Source: Asterochloris sp. CNOR1 (lineage: Eukaryota; Chlorophyta; Trebouxiophyceae; Trebouxiales; Trebouxiaceae). Taken from it: DNA of 64,000 bases. This document shows, piece by piece, positions 46,501 to 59,000 of the stretch; the first letter of the stretch is position 1; the number at the start of each line of letters is the position of its first letter. Made by a program: the position numbers and the translations under genes. The notes under the pieces are model-generated. The model was given only the letters and a program-made list of their open reading frames with translations. It was not told where the DNA came from and made no database searches. Where the stretch lies: contig OZ017761.1 of assembly GCA_963969365.1 (NCBI GenBank), positions 62,001 through 126,000 on the forward strand, given 5' to 3'.

Positions 46501-49500
46501 GTAGACCTGCTGCGTTCCTTGCTTGAGCTCTCCACCAAGCACCACAGGTCTGCGTCCACATCTTCAACACAGCTTTGTCGCAGGGTCAGTAAAACAGTCA
46601 GAACCATGCAAGCCTCTTGGTCGCTATGGCGCGACTCATGTCTGGTCTGATGCTGGGGCCACCAGCACCGCAGGCCACCAAAACCCACCATGCTGCCTGT
46701 TGCCTTGCACACCTACACGCTGTCCAGTCTGAAAGCCGTATACCTGTCGCCGAAACTGCCCATCAATGCACACAGCTCAAGTTGTCTCCCGTTGACAGAC
46801 TGATGGCCAGGTGTTAACTCGTCATGTCGCCTGCCACCTGCAGAGCGTCCGTGAGTAGCAAATGGCCCGTACCAAATCATGCAGTGCATTGCTTGCAGGC
46901 GACAGCAGCACTGCCTGGCTCAAGCCCAGCGTGGATCGCATTCAAGCCGCATTTGGGGCTGTCAAGAAGGCTGCCTCCCTGCCAGCCTCTGCTGTGGGCA
47001 GCCACGCCGTCATGCGGGAGCTGCGGCAGGAGATCGCTTCGCAGGCAAGGGAGAGGCAGGAGGCTGCAGCAGAAGCCGCTGCAGAAGCTGCTGCTGAGGA
47101 GACAGCTGCTGACGAGGTGGGTCCAACTCTTATATTGATTGACATGTGTGTTTTTGTTGCAGCAACCAGGTGCAGGTAAAGATTTTGTTGTTGATAGGCC
47201 CCTTTAGGTACTACCTTGGTTGTTGACTGCTGACATTATCAAGGATTTCGCCAGGACTGGCACCCGGAGCTGCTTGCTGCTGAGTAGGCCGCTAAGGCAC
47301 TGGGTTCCTGTCATGCAATTTGAAGGCCATGTGTGGCATGTAGAGTCTGCTGTGCAGGGTCAAGACAGGCATAAGGCTGCAGCAGGTGCTGCCGCTGAGC
47401 AGATGCAATCAAGCTGTAGCTTCATTGTCGTCACTGTTGGGCTGCTGGCCATACCTGCTCATTGGTGCCCCACTGCCTGCAGACCCCCCAGTCTGCCGCA
47501 GACACAGCCGCCTCTCTGCTCCCGCCGCTCGACACAACGACGCTGCGCGAGGCGGTGCAGCACTCCCGCGAGGCCGCGGCGTCCTGGCTGCAGCGTCTGG
47601 AGGCGCCGGCCGCCCAGGCAGGCATCTCAGTGGCCCAGCTGGGACAGGGCCTGGCCGGACTGGCAGCAGTGATCGCCGCCACCGCCCTGTTCGCGCTCTT
47701 AAGGTGAGCAACGAAGGCAGGCCTGCAGGTTCTTGCTGTGCGGCAGGGCCTGGCAGCAGCATTTCTAATGGGATGACCAGGATGAGCAGCGAATGTCCCT
47801 TTCTTTGCACTGGATGCGCTCAACAGGTGAGAAGGAGGAGGCCTGGCCTGCAGGAGTTGCTCTTAGTTTGCATGCAGGCAGGTCTGTTGGCAGGGGATGT
47901 TCTGCAGCCAGCAGCAAAGCAGCTTGCCAGCTGTTGTGGTGTATCTCAAACGCTTGTGCAATTTTACTTTGTGCCCGCTCCAAGCCTACATCAGCTTGCT
48001 GCCTGCTGAGCTGTATGTAAACTGTAGGCACAACATGCAATCTTACACTAGCTTGCTTTGCCTGCCATGCCTTGTGGTTGAGCACCTGCTGCCTGGGGTT
48101 TGCAGGGCGTGCTGGCCATCGGCTGGAGCAGTTGTGGATGATGAGGAGCCAGGGTCCCCTGCTGCTGTGGTCGAGCTGCCAGAAGAGGACGTCCCTGCAG
48201 CTGACGAGGCATCGCCGTCTGCTGGCATTGAGACCTCCTCATGTGAGTGTGTGCCAAGTGCTGAGCCTCACTCGGCTCCCTGGGGTGAAGCCCCTCAGAG
48301 TGTGCTGAATGGCAGCGCACTGTGCCGGATGCGACAGGTGCTGCAGCGGGATTCCTGGCGGCGGAGGCGGCAGTCTGTAGTTCTTGTGCTGTTCTCAGCT
48401 GCAGCTGTTGTGTGCGGTGTGGGTGTCTTGTACTGTTGCAAGCTGCACGTGGTGTAGTGGATTACTGGCTGCTGACGCGAATTTCAGCAGCGCTTGTGCT
48501 GTTATAAGCTGCCGCTGTCTCTCTTGACAACTGCTGGGCTGTGTCCCGGGGACTGCACAGACTTTTGCGATGCTTGTGCTGTAGTCAGCTGCAGCTGTCT
48601 TATCTGATAATCGCCGCGCTATGTCTTGCGAGTTGCACGTACTGATGCCTGCCAGCCAGTCCACTCAGAATCGAAACCCGCCCACCGCAGCTTGCTGTGC
48701 AAAACATTTCCCAAGAGCATGCTCCACAGCAGGCAACCTTGAGCAGTGTGCAGGCATTTGCACACATGTCTATGTCTAGCCCTCAAGTCTGATTCCGCAG
48801 CACGCAAAGACCTGCCTCTGCTGTGCCAGACGTGACCGTCAACGCCCACCTACCGCTGTGCATGCAATGATGGGCGCCGAACTGCAGACAGTGTCTGCAG
48901 CCTTCTTCTGAGCTTGCTGGTCCTGCTCTGGTGTGAATGTGCGCCCTCTGCTGTGCAGATGCGACAGGCAGCCCCCAGCCCTCCCGCAGCGGAGGCGTCA
49001 GCCTGAGCCGCCGCATGACGCGCAGCCTGGCACGGGGCTCCCAGAGGGTGTCAAGTGGCCTGAAGCTGTCAAGTGGCCTGACCGTGTCAGAGTTGGAGTA
49101 CGGCGATGTGGTGGACACAGCAGGGAGTGGCCCTGGTGCAATCAGCCGTCAGGCGGCCTCTCGCAGGTGTGGCACTCACCTCAGCATCCGGAGCACGTCA
49201 ATGCTGCAGGCACCCACTTCAGGCTCACAAACTTTTCTGCTGTATGGAACACCTCCTGCAGACCACGAGGGCTGCCTGCCGCTGTGTTTCTGCCTTTGGC
49301 TTTTGGTCAAGCACCACCTTTCTGGGGGCACAAGCAGCTGAGGCTCAGGCAGCCCAGGCGCGGGATCCACCGTGCAGCAACCTGTCTGGGTCCAGGCTCC
49401 TCCTTTCTATGTAGCAGCTGTGTTCTGTCAAGCTCTGCAGGCCCATGTGATGATTATCACTCACAAAGGCGCCTTGCAGGTCCACCCTGCATGACGCCAG

Positions 49501-49597
49501 TCAGCCTGCTGCCAGCACGGGGACCACCGCCCCAGCCAGCATGTCAAGGCGCTCCCGCCGTCTGCGCAAGATCGATGAGGCTGTACCTCACACGTGA
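37488..49597 (+). CDS. Very long unrecognised Ser/Pro/Ala-rich protein with two membrane segments, 5' end missing
   Basis: Twenty exons join without a phase error: 37,488-37,663, 38,143-38,347, 38,973-39,354, 39,908-40,039, 40,510-40,621, 40,954-41,175, 41,649-41,759, 42,045-42,539, 43,371-43,442, 43,754-43,943, 44,394-44,522, 44,839-45,149, 45,388-45,501, 45,725-45,871, 46,385-46,466, 46,899-47,116, 47,483-47,703, 48,106-48,242, 48,959-49,166 and 49,480-49,597 (about 1,260 residues). The N-terminal half is disordered and phospho-site-like (RRRTSPEKEAKAAKASK, SRSPSEDSR). Exon 10 has a membrane helix (ALWALVCYMALVVALLTAAW). A ~400-residue helical, Ala/Gln-rich region follows (RQEIASQARERQEAAAEAAA). 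Exon 17 ends in a second helix (LAGLAAVIAATALFALL). The tail is acidic, then basic (MSRRSRRLRKIDE). No domain is recognised. A membrane protein with a coiled loop between two helices, perhaps organellar or nuclear-envelope, is only inference. Oddities: a GC donor at 39,355 and a TAG acceptor at 40,951-40,953. Confidence 0.62.
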
Positions 49598-49986
49598 CAA
49601 AACATACGTAACCGAGCTAGCTCTTTACTGCCACATGAACACTCTATCGCCTGATGAGTTGTGATGCCCCCATGACCCAAGTTGCTCCTCTTTGTTTGCT
49701 GCTGACATAACTCAGGCCTGGCGTGATGTTGCCCCAACCGCTACTTTCTGCAGACTGCCAGCGTCAAAAGGAGCCACGCGACACTGGTGACTATACAACG
49801 CTTTTTCAACATACAATGCTGTTGCAAAATGCAAAGCAGCTTCATTTTGATCCAACACCAAGTGCGGTGCGCATCGTTCTTATCCCCTACAACGAGGACA
49901 TGTTCAAGCAGCAATTGCCGCTTGCAAGCGCTGCACACCAAATTTTGTCTCTGGAGATAACAGGGAGGACTTATATTGAACTGTGT

Positions 49987-52979
49987 TCAGAAACACTGAG
50001 AGACGATCTCTTGCACCAATGCCAGGCCAAATTGGAACTGATCCTCTGTGTCAACCACAGAGACAGGGGGCACGTGCACAAACAGGCTGTGCCAGCCCTC
50101 CTGCCAATTTTGGCGAGCCAGCGCCATGCTGTTGTAATAGATGAAATTGCACACAAAGAGGCCTGCAGAACATGGCACAAGTGGCTTCCAGATCAGAGTG
50201 GAACTGCGTTTCAGATCAGTCTGCCACAGCAGAAAACCAGCCTGAAACAATGCCACAAGCTATTCATCTGCTAATCATCTGCCTGCTGGAGGCCTGCCGG
50301 CTCTCTACAGGGATGATGCAGATGCTCAAATGCTGCAGAGCAAGCAGGACCTTCCAACGCACCGGGGTCTAACGACTGTTGGCATCTGTAGCCCTCCAGC
50401 TTGAGTGCATCTGCAGGCACAGGGGAGCTTTGAGGCGATGTTGATGTCAGGTCAGCACTAGACAGTGACCGATAGACAATGGGCAACCCAGCAACCTGGG
50501 GTTGCTGCATAGACTGAACCGCCAGCACTGACACAGATTGGGCGAAACTCAGCGGCAGACAGGTAGCGAGGGCATTCAGCACCTGATGCAACAAATGGCG
50601 AGGGCCTTCAGCTGTTGGCTGTAACCCCAGACACTTAGCGCTGCAGGTGCAGGTGCACCCGCCACCACAGGACTCCCCCTGGCTTGTCCCCACAGAGGTT
50701 GACGTGCAGGCCTGTGGAGTAGCAGCACTGCAGCTGGCGGCATCAGGCCTCTACATGTGTTGACCCCACCAGCCCCGGCTGTCACAGCAGCTAAGGCAGA
50801 TGTATGAGGACAGTCTGTATGCACGCTGGCTCACCGTAGCACACGTCAATGGGCAGGTCTGTGCGGCTGCGGGAGTCTATGCCCAGCCTGTCGATGATAG
50901 TCTGGGAAGTGGGCTGCCAGCCGGCCTGGTCTGGCACCCGGAAGGTGGCCTCGTTCTTGGCCTGCTTCTGCAGCATGATGCAGACTCCATTGGGGCGATG
51001 TGCAGTGGATGAGAGGGAGGCCTCATTCCTGGCTTGCTGCTGCAGCCCAAGAGCATGGTGGCTGTCAGCCAGGCAGAGCCATGCCCTGCTCCTGCATCAC
51101 AATGGGGTTTGCGTGGCTGCCCCTGCTGGGGAGCCGGATCCAGGGCTCGGAGTGGTTGCCTTTTGTGCCCCTGCCAGCCAAGAAAGACAGGCAAGGCCGC
51201 CCGCCAGGTGCAACATCATGCTGTGCCTCAGGCAGGGCAGATGCGCTTGCCTTGAGCCCCATGGCAGCAGGGGAGACTGCGGGGCAGCCTGCATTGCTCG
51301 GGAGCTGGGGCAGACCCCACAATGGCTCCCTGTTGTGATTGTTCAGGCCAGGGATGTTGACGCCGCAGGCCAGGCCCAGACTGTTCCCAAGTCTGACACA
51401 GGGGCAGCCTGTGCAGCTTCCCCTGCTCCACCTGCCATGCATTAGGAAAGAAGCCGCCCACCTGAGCCACAGCTGACCGCTGCGCCCACGCAGCAGCCTG
51501 GTGGCTTGCGACGCGAGACCTATGACAGCTCAGGAATAGGCGGAGCTGCGTCATGCAGCAGCAACAGCTCCTGGGAGAAGAGGAGCTGCATCATGCAGCT
51601 CCCTCAGGCTCAAACAGCTCCCAAGCATGCACTTGTCACAAGCGTCGTACATGGTGCAACCAGCAGCCACACTACTGGATCCATGGTACTTATGACCAGC
51701 CACCAAAAGCCAGCTGAGCCCTGAAGTCTTACAGAGGGCCTGGCCATTCAGGGTCAAATCTGAGTGAAACAGAGGCCCCGCTCTGGGCCACCAGTCTGAG
51801 TTTCTGGTGCCAAGCCCAAGCTTAGACTAGGGGGTATAATGTTTGCGTCCCTCAAGTGCCTCTATTTGGTCAAGGCATTCTTACTCACAGCCCTTCCCAG
51901 ATGTTCACGCACCAACAGACTGCTGCCTCTATGGATGCTGCACTTAAGTTAGGCTTGATGCTGGTGGCAGCAGGGAACCACTCAAGGCAGTGCTGCACAA
52001 TGCAGTGGGCATGTTGCGTGCCAGCACTCCAGGAGTGAATGTGTCTCCCCACGTAGGCACTGCTGCAGCACGCAGCATCAAGCAGCCACTGGTGCCACTG
52101 GTGCCCCCGCTCACCTCGAGCTTGATGCAGGTGGCCTCATTGTCGAGGCCGAAGTGCAGTAAGATGACGTCTCGCTCCCCCTGTAATTGCTGCGCAATGT
52201 CTGCCAGCCAGGCCTTCACAGCCTCCGCAGCCACCGTCAGCACAGTGCAGCTGTGCAGGACCGCCCCTGGAAGCAGGGCATAGGTCGTAGTCAGCCTCCG
52301 CTTATCTTGCCACTTTTGCACCTGGGAAAGATGCTGCCTCTGTGAGTACATTGCAACGAAAAAGGACACGGCATACAGCCTGGTCAGACACTGTGAGATT
52401 CAGGATACGAGTGTAAAGCCAGATGGAGCCAGTGCAGAGCAGGCGTGCGAGGCACACAGTGGGGTTAGGCACGTACTGCCGCACACGCTGATTGATGAGC
52501 ATGCAGCACGCAAGTGAAGCTAGCTATGCCAGGGGCATCCTGACAAATGTCGTGATGGGACTCCCAACTGAGCTAGAGAACCACAGCATCGCCACCGGCT
52601 CTGGGCTGGCACTGTACTCTGCCAGCAAGCGAGCGCAGAGCATTGCCAGGGGCATGACAGGGGCCTGGCACGATACAGGATGGGCAGCCATGGCCTGTTG
52701 GGGGCTACTTGTGCAGAGCATGGCATGGGGGCAAGACACTGTCCCTCACTGTGCGCCAGGTGTTTGGGCCACTCCCGTTCCAGAGCGGTGGCAAGTATCT
52801 CTGATGGATTGGTGCCTGGTGGCACCTTGTGAAACTCTCCAAACCCTGTACGTAATGCGGCTTGTTGGAGGGACACAGTGATCTGGCATATGATGCAGAT
52901 GCTGCAGCAGACCTGTAATCACGAAGAGGAATTTGCGAGATCTGGGTGCACTGTGGATGGGGGCCTGTTCAGAGCCCAT
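49987..52979 (-). CDS. Pyroglutamyl-peptidase I (pyrrolidone-carboxylate peptidase)
   Basis: Six exons join in phase: 52,979-52,913, 52,845-52,750, 52,266-52,115, 50,967-50,835, 50,410-50,363 and 50,162-49,987; 223 residues, normal for peptidase family C15. It removes N-terminal pyroglutamate from peptides, usually in the cytosol. Motifs in order: FLFVITGFGEFHKVPPGTNP (family GFGxF..xxxNP), VILLHFGLDNEATCIKLE, KQAKNEATFRVPDQAGWQP (plant-type NEATFR-PDE-GWQP; the Glu of KLEKQ is the likely catalytic Glu), SLDPGLFVCNFIYYNS (catalytic Cys in FVCN) and LFVHVPPVS (catalytic His). All three triad residues are present. The N-terminus MGSEQAPIHSAPRSRK lacks an obvious targeting signal. The 1.15-kb third intron contains copies of the next exon's start near 51,045. 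The 3' end faces the large plus-strand gene, 389 bases away. Confidence 0.88.
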
Positions 52980-53202
52980 GGGAGCATCAGCTGCAATTCT
53001 ATCGGGGGCAGCTGTCAAGCAACCGCTGCAGGGTGCTGGGAGTCCCGACACTGCATCAAGGACGCCATGCAGTGCGGGCCATCAGGTGGAACTTCAAGGA
53101 TCACTCTGGTTTCCCAGGATTTTCATATCAAACAGTTGATCACTTCTTCTCAAAGGAGGGGAAAGGGTGTTCATTCAGTTCGAAGCTGCAGACTCACTTC
53201 AA

Positions 53203-55089
53203 TCAATTGTTAACTCTTTGCTGCCTTCTCAAGTTGTTCACGACCTCAATGACCTGCTGCTGCCAGCGCTTGCCATCTGGCTGCACCCAGTGCATGGGTT
53301 CATTGCTGCCAACAGTGACATTCTCAGGCGTCCTGTCACCATTGGCAGTGTTGTCCCACAGCTTGGCAGCCTCAGGGCACTGCACAGCCAGGGAATTGCA
53401 GGCGCAGACAGCCTTGCCGTGGGGAAAAGGGGATCCTTGATTCATGGCAATGCGCCTGTACGGCGGGGCCTGCCACTTGTGCAGCATGCCCAGCCGGCAC
53501 TCCTCTCTGCGTATCCAGTGCACCTTTTTGGCGCTCATGAGGCTGACAGTGTCAGGGCGCCACCCCTCTGCCTCATTTGCTGCATAGTCCCACTCCTCCA
53601 GCAGGTGGGTCGCCCCGGCAGCAATGCTGGGTTGCCGCGTCTTTAGTCTGCCTGCCTGGCGGCCACAGACAGGGCACCCCGACTTTCTGACAGTCCGGTC
53701 GTTTATCTTCGCGCTCCAGCCATGTTTGCACTGTCTGCACCTCCAGGCCACTTTGTCGTGGCAGGCTGCGGTCACGCTTGCTGGCGTCCTGGGGGCGTTG
53801 GCCTCCCAGTCCCACTCAGCTGCCACCCTGGGGTAGTTGTGCGCCAGGTTGTTGCATGGACACGCCTGCAGGTGCACGTGGGCTGGTCATGGCCCAGCTG
53901 CAAGACTGAAGCTTGGCATCTGCTGGCCCTGGGGTAATCTGCAGTCAAGGGGTCATGTTGGCAACCGACTTCATGGAGCACCATGGCGTGGTTGTGTGAC
54001 GAGTTGCTGCAGGGACAGGCCTGCAGCAGATACACACGGCCCTGTCAGAGGCAGGCATGCTGCACAACTGGTGCCTGGACTCAACTGTAGCTGTTCTGCA
54101 TGTGTGGACTCAGTGTCTGCAGGCGCAGGTCTCTGAAGGCACAGCAGACAGGACTGTCGATTTTGTTGTTGAATCTGCATGGCAAGGATGCAGCTGGACG
54201 GAAGACAAGAGATCGATCAGCTGATGCAAGTGACTCAGGGCGAGCGGCAGTCCTGCCAAGCGGTGCACAGAGTGTGCACAAGGTGCGACGATGCTCGGGC
54301 CTGCAGACTGCAAACAAACGCTCCACAGGTACACGTGGCATGGATCTCTAACCAGTGCAGGGCTGCGAGCAGCTTTTGCAGTGCCTGGCAAGGGGTGCAG
54401 TGCACAAATGCAGACAGCCTAGAAACTGAAGCCCTGTTGTGCACACTGAGCAGACCCTGAACCCCAGCATACCACTGGTGACTTTGCAAAGCATTAGCAG
54501 TGTGCAGCTGACGATAGCACAGCCTGCGTCCCAGGCATGCCTGCTGGTGTGTTGCCTTGCTGCTGTGCCAAGGTGCAGGTCTTTGTCTTCAACACAAGGC
54601 ACACACCTTCTTCCCGGTGGCATAGGGGCATCCTCTTCCGTTGGAGCGGTTCTGCACCGTGGCCTGCCACCGATGGAGCTGGCCTGACTTGCACATGCCG
54701 CTGGCCCACCACACCTTCCTGTCGGTGTTGGGGCTGATCACAATGCTGCCCAGGCAGGCGTTGGCCTTGTGATCCCACTCCCGCTGCAGGTGTGGGGCCA
54801 GGCGGCTGATGTCTGGGCCAGCTAGGTGCTCCTGCTGTTGCTCCTGCTGGTGCTGGACACCTTCATCTGCAGGACGATATCGGCCTCACATTGTGGCTCC
54901 TCCATCAAAGTTGCAGTTGAGAGGTGGCATGCAGGGCTCACCTGTGCCACGTGAAATCCTTTTGGCTGTTTGCAAGGATTGCAGGTGTTCGAGTGTCTGT
55001 GTGGACAGCGCCTTCAAGGCTGACTGTGGTCTGCAAGAAGATGGCGTGCAGGGGCTGGTCAGCCACCGCGGGAGACCCACAGAGAGCAT
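53203..55089 (-). CDS. Zinc-ribbon repeat (DUF4379-type) protein with possible organelle presequence
   Basis: Three exons join in phase: 55,089-54,942, 54,866-54,607 and 53,865-53,203; 356 residues. Residues 1-48 (MLSVGLPRWLTSPCTPSS, then basic/Ser-rich) resemble a chloroplast or mitochondrial presequence. Then come about four degenerate units of the plant/algal zinc-ribbon type, with the EWD-x-AN - P-x-V - VxW/AWRC - W - GCPxC pattern: REWDHKANACLG to GRGCPY; AEWDWEANAPRTP with VAWRCRQCKHGW and SGCPVCGRQ (the only unit with both Cys pairs); EEWDYAANEAEGWRPDTV with VHWIRREEC; and KLWDNTANGDRTPENV. The first, third and fourth units have lost Cys residues, so not all can bind zinc. Function is unknown; nucleic-acid binding is inferred. 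Intron 2 carries a decoy copy of the exon-3 start. Confidence 0.72.
53850..54040. repeat. Duplicated acceptor and start of the zinc-ribbon exon
   Basis: On the minus strand the real exon start GCGTGTCCATGCAACAACCT (from 53,865) has an upstream copy GCCTGTCCCTGCAGCAACTC (from 54,020). Both follow CTGCAG. The copy still encodes CPCSNSSHN against CPCNNLAHN. Unit 155 bases. Confidence 0.75.
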
Positions 55090-56085
55090 TTCTTGACCAG
55101 ATTGGAAGTGCTAGAATAATTTAGAATCCAAAAGCCTGTGAGGGGCAGTCAGCCTTCATAGGCATTCTTTACCTTTGGCTGATCGGATGAGCTCGCTCCG
55201 AGCGCTGCTCTGGCGCACAGATCTGATTTGAAGTCAGTGCTTAAGGTGTGTGCTGGCCATGTACTGAGCATGCTCCTTTGCATGTGCTGCAGACAGACAC
55301 ATGATTTGGCCAAGCAGAGCAAGTTTATTTGGGGGTTGCAGCATGATGAAGTTGACGAGGGAAGCTGGCTGTGTGATACAGGTGGCTAGCAGCCTTGCAA
55401 GAGGCCAGGCACCAGCTGCTGCCCTGCAAAAAGTGTGTGCTGCAGTTGCAGAAGCTTATTTGGCAGTGTTGCACTGGGCTTGATAACAAGAGTGCCCCTG
55501 GCACCCGGTCGAGGTGCATTCATGCAGTCTGAGGAGGCCGCTTGGTTGTACTGCAGTGGGCACAGCAACTTGGGGTGCCTTGGCGTGTTTCCACCAGCTC
55601 TGTGGCAGCTCCAGGCTGCTACCTGCCCGTGCTGCAGTGGACGATGGGGCAGCAGGCCCATCAATTCTTGTGCAGGCCCAGCTCAGAGTGGTTACTGAAG
55701 TGGGCGTGCCAGCAGGACACATCTTGCATCTGGCATGCCAAGACCACTGCATCTGCACCGAGCCAAGGCTACCTGACAGGGCATCAGTGGGCCCGCAGGC
55801 ATGGCTGCCCATGCACAGATACTGGCCACGCAGAGGCTGAGCAACTTATAATATCAATGACCATCTCTTGCCTGGTCTCAAAAGGCCGCAGTACCGCTTG
55901 TCATGCCACGCGAGCGGCTCACAACTGTCTTTGTGAATGCCTTTGCAATTCAAATCAGAATGGCAAGCATGAAATTAGCCATAATAACCAAAGGGCATTG
56001 GGTGTCATGCTCTCCAAGAGTGCAATGCCAGTCTTCAGCATATGCCAGGCATATGCCAGATCACATGTCTGCAGTTGGCTAAGCC
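55090..56085. other. Intergenic, no gene seen
   Basis: No conserved coding on either strand. The interval should hold the NAD+ synthetase 3' UTR and the promoter of the zinc-ribbon gene, both transcribed leftwards. Confidence 0.35.
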
Positions 56086-59000
56086 CTATGAATTGGCGGA
56101 GTGGTCTGCTGACGCCCCTGCAGGCTTGGTTTGCAACTTCTGCTCCCCTGCGTTCTTTGTCTTGTGCTGCTTGCTGAGCTCTTCTGCTAGGGCATCAATT
56201 TTGCTAAATTGCCAAGGCCAGCGCCAGTTGTACAAAAACTGTCTGTGGTCAAATCTGTGGTCGTCTGGGGAATAATTCTCTGCAGGCAGAGGTGCTTGTC
56301 GCCAGTTCTGTGTGTGCACCAGCTCAGCAGGACATGTGCTAGAGAAACTGCACCAGGCCATAGGCGCAGCCTCAAGCGCAGAAAGCATGTGGTCTCAACT
56401 GTGCAAGCCCTGCATCCGTTTGTCCTGGCTTAGAGCAGTTGTCAAGGCAGTGAGCAACCACCTCCTTTTGCAAGTCTCGCTTGATGCAAGAGGAAACAAC
56501 ATGTAAGCGACTTGCTATCACCACATGCTTTGCATCCAGGCCTTCAACAGCACATGTTGCGGGCAACAGCCAGACTGAATGGAAAAGGCGTGGCCTGAGC
56601 ACCACGCCCAGGCCATGGCTTGGCAGTGAAGGCAGGCAGACTGCACCCAACAGAGCAGGAACACACCTGCGTGGTAAGCAGGAGTCAGGGTGGTGGCCTT
56701 GTGCCTGTTCTGGGCGTAGTACTTGAAGAAATCTTTCACTCGTTGAGCAATGAGAGTCGGCTCATACCGCCCCTGCAGGGATTGCAGATACGGGAGAACT
56801 GCAGGTTCATGTGTATGCTAGCCATGTAACAGGCAAGCCAGGCACGGTTCAGACCGACCTGGAGCTGCTAGAACTGCCACCTGAGAGAGCCATAACAGCG
56901 TGAAGCCAGGCCAGCGCACATCAGAACAGCAGAGCTGCCAATGTACAACAGCAAAGCACGGTGCAACCCGGCAGACGTGTTACACGCCACAGCGCTGCAA
57001 TGTGCGCTCACCTTCCACTCCACCAGCAGTGCACGGAACATGCTCATTGGGCCGCAGTTCTGCACCTTGCGCAGCTTCCCATAGATGCCCAACTCCTGCA
57101 GGGAACCAGCCAGCCTTGTGAATGCATGAGTCTGCAGCTGCATGAAGTCCCCCCAGCCCCTGCAAGGCACTATCACCAAGACAACAATGAATTGCACGGC
57201 ATTGTGAAGTTTTGAGATGCCGCCAGCTTGCACAGCGTTCCCAGCTTTCCCCGGACACCTCAGGTGGACGGTCACCTATTGCTGGGAGTACTGGGTGCCA
57301 CGCCTGCAACAGGCCTTGCTCTTGCCTCTCAGCACGCTGCATGAGCCACACATGAAGCTGCATGGGACGTCTCCATCCAGGTCAGTTCATGTCAGTCATT
57401 TGCTGTGGCGCTGGCAGAGGTGTACCTGTTCCGCTTCTCTTGGTGGCAACCCACTCATGACTGTGGTCTCACGACAGATTTTCAGCCTTGCTGTTACCTC
57501 GTAAGTCATCCCCATGTCCTGCTCGTCCGTCTGCGCTGCTGTGCCTTCTCTGAGGGGCTCCAGCTCTGCTGAGGGTGGCGCACTGACCACCTGCAGTGAG
57601 TCCGTGAGAGGTTTGCTACTTGCAGTAAAACACCGAGGTCACATACCTCCAGAGGTCAAATCAGCCCTTAGCAGTACATGCTTGCAAAGCAGGCAGCAGA
57701 CATATTCCATGAATCAGGCAATTTCTCCTGTCCACCTGCTAGTAGAAGCAGCAGCACATGGCATCTAAGCAGGCAAAGCTCCAGGCGTTTGAGCGCAGTG
57801 CAGCTGAGTGGTGACTGCAGGGTGTAGACTGCACAGGCCCCACTGCAGGTGCGCAAGTTGCTCAAGTGGTTAAAACAATTGTGCTGCGGGTTGTGCTAGT
57901 CGCCATTGATTCCATATCTGAACAGTCGCATCCAGGGTCATAGCGCAGTGAAACAGCTGCCCTACTCTTGGTTCAACTAGCCCTGATGTTATGGTGGCTT
58001 GGGCAGGTTGCAGGGTATTTATGCACTGGTGGCTGTTCTGGGGTCTGTCCACTCTAATTTTGGATCTGGCTGTCATGTTCTGACCGCTTCTGGCCCAGAG
58101 CAAGGTGCACAAGATTGCATCTCGTTCAGCCATGTGCTGACTGTTGCAATGTTGCAGCAAGCTCACTCAGCTATGGCCGCTGGCAGGCAGAGTGAGGTGC
58201 CCGCGCTGGCTGTCCCTTGAAAGCGAGTCCAGCAAACAGGCAAAGGGCAGCTCACCTCTTTGAGCGCTGAGTAGCCCAGGTTGTCGCCAGCCCAGTGCAG
58301 GAAGCGCTTGAGGTCCATTTTGCTGATGCCGCCTGCAGACCAACAACATGCCTCTGTCCATCATGTCTGGGCACAACACTCTGAGGTGAGGAGGCCAGGC
58401 AAGCAACCAAACCAAATGTGCTGCTGACCCACATTGGCTGGGCAATGCAGAAGAAAGCGGCTCATGCCTGGCACAGTGCTCCCTCATTGTCACCAATTGG
58501 TTGAGCAGAGCATGTTGAGGCAGTCAACAGCCGCCAGATCATCAAGCCAAGACTAATCTGAGTTAAGCGGCACCCAGATGTCAGGTGGTGGATGCCATGG
58601 CTCACCAATGGGATTGATGTCAGCACTGGAGCAGTCGTACTTGGTGAGGTACCCTCGCAGACCCTCGTCCACATTGGCACTGCCCAGCACCAAGAAGAAG
58701 CCATTCCTGCAGGATAGTGAAAGTGCCTGGGGATGGGTATGAGAATTGTGAATGTTGAGAGAGAGAGTAACAGCACTGGCTCCGACACCAGAATCTGCAG
58801 GGCAGAGGAATAAGCCCAGGGCACATTGAGCAGAAGCAGTGCAGCTGCACCTACCAGTGTGAAGTGCAGCTCAGCGAGGAGGTGACGCTGCAGGTGAGCA
58901 GGATCTCGCCCGGGCCTTCATCAACCAGGCTGACGTGCAAGGAGCACTGCCAACAACAGGGAACTGACCTGCCACGCACCCAGGGGTGCAGCTGCGCCAG

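Noticed and set aside
48322-48457. Terminal membrane helix as the normal C-terminus of the large gene
   Set aside because: The donor at 48,243 joins in phase to 48,959, and the hydrophobic stretch lies in a decoy copy of that exon. Kept only as a possible isoform in the findings.
51506-52038. Small plus-strand ORFs inside the peptidase gene
   Set aside because: They lie in its long third intron; no conserved content or consistent splice partners.
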